Origin: an uncultured Porphyromonadaceae bacterium
GTDB taxonomy: Bacteria > Bacteroidota > Bacteroidia > Bacteroidales > Barnesiellaceae_A
Direction of reading: 5' to 3'
Assembly (NCBI GenBank): GCA_900542255.1
Contig: UQMR01000080.1
Span: 1-9,466 of the forward strand
Length of the DNA stretch: 9,466 bases
Numbering within the stretch: the stretch's first letter is position 1; each line of letters opens with the position of its first letter. A program made the position numbers and the translations under genes. The notes under the pieces were generated by a model that did no database searches, was not told the DNA's origin, and worked only from the letters and a program-made list of their open reading frames with translations. Below are positions 7,882 through 9,466 of the stretch, piece by piece.

Positions 7882-7889
7882 CAAAAATA
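7882..7889 (-). promoter_or_regulatory. Possible -7 box for the DUF4834 gene
   Basis: On the minus strand this reads TATTTTTG, fitting TAnnTTTG, 55 bases upstream of the ATG. No good TTTG lies 19-21 bases further upstream, so the call is weak. Confidence 0.3.
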
Positions 7890-8026
7890 TGAAATATTGT
7901 CATGTTTCGGCCACAGGCGTCGCACAAAATTAAGTAAAAAACTTCTAATTATCAAAGGGTAAGATGCTGCCGTAACGGCCTGCCACGGTGAATGGCGCGA
8001 AAGGCGGCATAAGATATACAACCATA

Positions 8027-8069
8027 AAACGGGGGATGGCCCGGCAGCAAACCGAGCCATCCCCCGTTT
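8027..8069 (-). terminator. Strong terminator hairpin of the DJ-1/trmD operon
   Basis: AAACGGGGGATGGC (8027-8040) pairs perfectly over 14 bases with GCCATCCCCCGTTT (8056-8069). CGG/CCG can extend the stem inward past one mismatch. On the minus strand the stem ends in GTTTTATGG, a short T-run. It lies about 70 bases past the trmD stop and marks the end of that operon. On the plus strand the stem is followed by GTTTGTATC. Confidence 0.8.
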
Positions 8070-8081
8070 GTATCAGCTATT

Positions 8082-8141
8082 GTACCACCGGCCTTGTTCT
8101 TGCCTGAGAAACAAGGCAATCGTCACCGCTGCCGGTTGTAC
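8082..8141 (-). repeat. Nested inverted repeats between trmD and its terminator
   Basis: GTACCACCGGC (8082-8092) pairs with GCCGGTTGTAC (8131-8141) with one mismatch. Inside it, GCCTTGTT (8091-8098) pairs perfectly with AACAAGGC (8110-8117); the two stems share bases 8091-8092. The outer arm abuts the trmD stop codon directly. No T-run follows, so this is an extra structure in the 3' untranslated RNA rather than a second terminator. Confidence 0.5.
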
Positions 8142-8822
8142 TTACTCCTCATTGAGCAGCCCGGGACGAAGGCGGCGGGTACGCTCCAAAGCCTGCTCAT
8201 ACTTCCACTCATCTATCTTCCGCTGATGCCCCGAGAGCAATATGTCGGGCACACGCCACCCCTTATATTCGGCAGGACGGGTATAGACGGGAGGCGCCAG
8301 GAGGTTGTCTTGAAACGAGTCGCTCAATGCCGACTGCTCATCACCGATGGCACCGGGCAATAGTCGCACCACGGCATCGGCTATGATGGCGGCAGGAAGC
8401 TCGCCACCCGTCAGCACGTAATCGCCTACCGATATTTCACGCGTGACAAGATGCTCGCGTATGCGGTAATCCACGCCCTTATAATGGCCGCAGAGGATAA
8501 TCATGTTTTGTATCAGCGAGAGAGAGTTGGCCACCGGCTGGGTAAAAAGCTCTCCGTCGGGCGAGGTAAATATCACCTCATCATAGTCTCGCTGCGACTT
8601 CAAGTGAGAGATAGCTCTATCGACAGGCTCTATCTGCATCACCATCCCGGCTTCGCCGCCAAACGGGTAATCGTCGACGCGGCGATGCTTATCGAGGGTA
8701 TAGTCGCGCAGATTATGCACGGCAATCTCCACAAGGCCTTTGTCCTGCGCCCTTTTGAGGATAGAGTTGTTGAGCGGCCCATCGAGCAGCTCGGGCAAGA
8801 CGGTCAGTATATCTATGCGCAT
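8142..8822 (-). CDS. trmD: tRNA (guanine(37)-N1)-methyltransferase (EC 2.1.1.228)
   Basis: Cytoplasmic SPOUT-class dimeric enzyme that methylates G37 next to the anticodon of certain tRNAs using S-adenosylmethionine, which prevents +1 frameshifting. The 226 residues are slightly below the usual 230-255. Visible motifs are the opening [23 protein letters not shown] (53-62); the knotted cofactor site [10 protein letters not shown] (111-120) and [17 protein letters not shown] (129-145); R153 and D168 (in SDSF), equivalent to catalytic R154 and D169 of E. coli; and [20 protein letters not shown] (180-199) of the tRNA-binding C-terminal part. In many bacteria trmD sits with rpsP, rimM and rplS. 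Here it is instead 15 bases downstream of a DJ-1 family gene and is the last gene of that operon. Confidence 0.97.
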   Translation of the reverse strand: MRIDILTVLPELLDGPLNNSILKRAQDKGLVEIAVHNLRDYTLDKHRRVDDYPFGGEAGMVMQIEPVDRAISHLKSQRDYDEVIFTSPDGELFTQPVANSLSLIQNMIILCGHYKGVDYRIREHLVTREISVGDYVLTGGELPAAIIADAVVRLLPGAIGDEQSALSDSFQDNLLAPPVYTRPAEYKGWRVPDILLSGHQRKIDEWKYEQALERTRRLRPGLLNEE

Positions 8823-8837
8823 GGAGCAACGATTTTA

Positions 8838-9386
8838 TTACAGCAACATGCCTGCGGCAACCTCTTGCGCCACTTTCTCGCCCATCGATTGCTCTACAAG
8901 CGCGAGAGCAAAGGCAGTGGCCGACGAAGGGCCGTTGGCCGTCGTTATATTACCGTCTATCGTGCAACGCTCACCGGTAACCGATGCCCCCGTAAGGTTG
9001 GCCTCAAAACCGGGATAACACGTGGCCTTACGACCTGCGAGCAACCCGAGTTTTCCCAATACCGAGGGCGAGGCGCATATCGCTGCCGTATTCTTGCCAG
9101 CCTCGGCATGCGCTTTCAAGGCGTTGCACAAGGTAGTGCATGCCGCCAAGTTGGTCATACCGGGCATTCCGCCGGGCAGTACCAGCCACTCGGCATCGGC
9201 ATAGAGAGCCTCATCACTTATACAACTGTCGGCTACAACCGGCACGCCATGAGCTCCTGTAACTATTTTTTCGGATGTCACAGAAACAGTCTCTACGGGC
9301 ATACCGGCACGGCGCAATATATCTACAACGGAGATGGTCTCTATCTCCTCGAAGCCTTCGGCCAAGAAAACATACGATTTTTTCAT
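8838..9386 (-). CDS. DJ-1/PfpI family protein (YajL/ThiJ-like)
   Basis: Cytoplasmic protein of 182 residues with the flavodoxin-like DJ-1 fold. The opening is MKKSYVFLAEGFEEIE, with conserved Glu E16. The reactive cysteine C104 sits at the nucleophile elbow in AAICASPSVLG. PGGMPG is at 71-76 and the ending is VAAGMLL. Length and layout match the YajL/DJ-1 branch, for which chaperone, oxidative-stress and glyoxalase/deglycase roles have been reported, though the deglycase activity is disputed. The exact substrate cannot be told from sequence. The frame is open upstream to 9416, but that TTG lies inside the -7 box of the promoter, so ATG 9384-9386 is the start. It is the first gene of a two-gene operon with trmD. 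Confidence 0.93.
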   Translation of the reverse strand: MKKSYVFLAEGFEEIETISVVDILRRAGMPVETVSVTSEKIVTGAHGVPVVADSCISDEALYADAEWLVLPGGMPGMTNLAACTTLCNALKAHAEAGKNTAAICASPSVLGKLGLLAGRKATCYPGFEANLTGASVTGERCTIDGNITTANGPSSATAFALALVEQSMGEKVAQEVAAGMLL

Positions 9387-9413
9387 ATTGTCGAATTTAT
9401 AGAGTTTACTATG

Positions 9414-9445
9414 CAAAGTTACTACAAAAAAGTGAAATGCGGAAA
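9414..9445 (-). promoter_or_regulatory. Promoter of the DJ-1/trmD operon
   Basis: On the minus strand, TTTC (9442-9445), 20 bases, then TAACTTTG (9414-9421) gives an exact -7 box and a one-off -33 element. The start site is predicted near 9407-9410, about 20 bases ahead of the ATG. The -7 sequence is identical to that of the ruvC-metH operon promoter. Confidence 0.65.
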
Positions 9446-9466
9446 GATATAGTGATAGAATTGAGT

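Noticed and set aside
7969..7979. Small palindrome GCCGT-A-ACGGC between the DUF4834 gene and the trmD terminator
   Set aside because: The stem is five bases with a one-base centre, which is expected by chance and has no promoter context.
8451..9452. 333-codon plus-strand frame opposite trmD and the DJ-1 gene
   Set aside because: It crosses two well-supported minus-strand genes and their promoter, and has no protein family signature.

Overview
The window looks like chromosomal housekeeping DNA from a Bacteroidales bacterium. The evidence is: promoters of the Bacteroidetes type (TTTG, about 20 bases, then TAnnTTTG) in front of several genes; two families typical of the group (DUF4286 and DUF4834); a tRNA gene without an encoded CCA; and mostly weak Shine-Dalgarno sequences. 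The base composition is moderately GC-rich. A Barnesiella-like genus is possible, but the sequence alone does not settle it.

Layout. Bases 1-145 carry two copies of an 84-base direct repeat, and the first copy runs off the window edge. Bases 146-814 hold no convincing protein gene. They do contain a good minus-strand promoter, a perfect 8+8 palindrome at its expected start site, a doubtful 39-codon reading frame, and a strong hairpin near the end of metH. From 5536 down to 815 on the minus strand lies a compact operon: a DUF4286 gene, ruvC (Holliday junction endonuclease) and metH (full-length cobalamin-dependent methionine synthase). ruvC and metH share a 4-base ATGA overlap. Divergent from this operon, on the plus strand at 5709-6794, is an exported DUF362 protein with its own promoter and a candidate terminator. 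A tRNA-Ala(GGC) with promoter and terminator follows at 7047-7239. A small DUF4834 membrane protein lies on the minus strand at 7581-7826. The right end holds a minus-strand pair, a DJ-1/PfpI family gene followed by trmD, with a promoter at the far right and a strong terminator at 8027-8069.

How the genes relate. The set is mainly core metabolism and information processing: methionine and folate cycling (MetH), recombination (RuvC), tRNA methylation (TrmD), tRNA-Ala supply, and probably stress or glyoxal protection (DJ-1 family). The operon partners share no obvious pathway. I see no defence system, CRISPR array, insertion sequence or phage gene. The items that most merit a second look are non-coding: the orphan promoter-palindrome at 382-435, the 84-base repeats at the left edge, and the nested fold between trmD and its terminator.
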